Source: Lachnospiraceae bacterium UBA3287 (lineage in GTDB: Bacteria; Bacillota; Clostridia; Lachnospirales; Lachnospiraceae). From it: 13,042 bases of DNA. The DNA is taken from contig DETN01000185.1 in NCBI GenBank assembly GCA_002362155.1, positions 1-13,042 on the forward strand. Direction: 5' to 3'. Each line of letters starts with the position of its first letter. Positions within the stretch are counted from its first letter, which is position 1. The position numbers and the translations under genes were made by a program. Below are positions 12,840-13,042 of the stretch, one piece after another. A model generated the notes under the pieces. The model saw only the letters and a list, made by a program, of their open reading frames with translations, searched no databases and was not told the origin of the DNA.

Positions 12840-13042
12840 TTCACAAATAAATAAATAGATCAAGTTACTTAGCCACTATATTTTCTTTTTCATAGAAAAC
12901 AGCCGCTTAAAATGCTTTTGAAATCTCTTTATGCTAAAATGATTTGAGTTTCAGATAACCATAATCATTGGCGGGCACAATTAAATTGGTATGTATTTAT
13001 TGATAATATTAGTGCACTTTTAGTTGGTATGTATTATAATAT
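12840..13042 (+). promoter_or_regulatory. AT-rich non-coding segment with repeats, probable control region of a gene beyond the right edge
   Basis: This stretch is clearly more AT-rich than the rest and has no supported gene. It holds an extended -10-like TGCTAAAAT (12932-12940), an inverted repeat AATGATT/AATCATT (12938-12944 and 12963-12969), a 12-base direct repeat TTGGTATGTATT (12986-12997 and 13024-13035) and a perfect TATAAT (13035-13040) touching the second copy. No good -35 sits 16-18 nt before that TATAAT. Together these suggest a regulated plus-strand promoter, but the window ends before any start codon can be judged. Confidence 0.35.

Noticed and set aside
12986..13035. CRISPR or iteron array
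   Set aside because: Only two copies of a 12-base repeat are visible and the spacing cannot be tested beyond the window, so neither call is justified.

Overview
The window looks like chromosomal DNA of an anaerobic Bacillota, most likely a GC-rich gut-type Clostridia (Lachnospiraceae-like). This is inferred from strong GGAGG/AAAGGAG ribosome sites, sigma-A type promoters, lipoprotein signals, a GH1 enzyme of the BglA (6-phospho-beta-glucosidase) type, a bacterial PreA-type pyrimidine dehydrogenase and abundant AGG/CGG arginine codons. No rRNA, tRNA, CRISPR array, transposase or phage structural gene was seen. Long open frames antisense to the real genes are shadows caused by base composition.

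Layout. Seven of the eight genes lie on the minus strand. (1) 1-3371, carbohydrate block: a cytosolic GH1 6-phospho-beta-glucosidase (3371-1899) followed 70 nt later by a secreted lipoprotein GH53 endo-beta-1,4-galactanase that runs off the left edge (1828-1). A palindrome-rich upstream region lies at 3447-3493. (2) 3529-3858: a small antibiotic-biosynthesis-monooxygenase (ABM) domain protein with its own promoter and a strong terminator. (3) 4076-5071: a lipoprotein GH25 muramidase with an acidic linker. (4) 5146-6321: a class III CoA-transferase-fold protein that carries the His/Asp/Glu set of alpha-methylacyl-CoA racemase, with its own extended -10 promoter. (5) 6439-7932: a PreA-like dihydropyrimidine dehydrogenase subunit with an extra N-terminal Cys-rich region, with a promoter at 8015-8043. 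(6) 8339-9646, plus strand: a MurA with Asp in place of the catalytic Cys, a structured leader and a strong terminator. (7) 9747-12448: a MATE exporter (TTG start) translationally coupled through an ATGA overlap to a membrane FUSC domain fused to a decayed HAD-like domain. (8) 12449-13042: no convincing gene; the MATE promoter, a 10-bp hairpin, a strong bidirectional terminator, and an AT-rich segment with direct and inverted repeats that looks like the control region of a gene beyond the right edge.

How they fit together. The GH53/GH1 pair suggests extracellular cutting of beta-galactan or similar glycan and intracellular hydrolysis of phosphorylated disaccharides, but no transporter or PTS gene is visible to connect them. 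MATE and FUSC-HAD form a probable efflux operon. The racemase-like and PreA-like genes are neighbours but appear to have separate promoters, so a shared pathway is only a suggestion. The strongest points for follow-up are the Asp-type MurA (predicted intrinsic fosfomycin insensitivity), the FUSC-pseudoHAD fusion coupled to MATE, the PreA with an N-terminal PreT-like Fe-S stub, and the AMACR-like catalytic triad in a gene that automatic annotation would probably call a CoA transferase. I did not find a clear multi-gene system that is wholly new.
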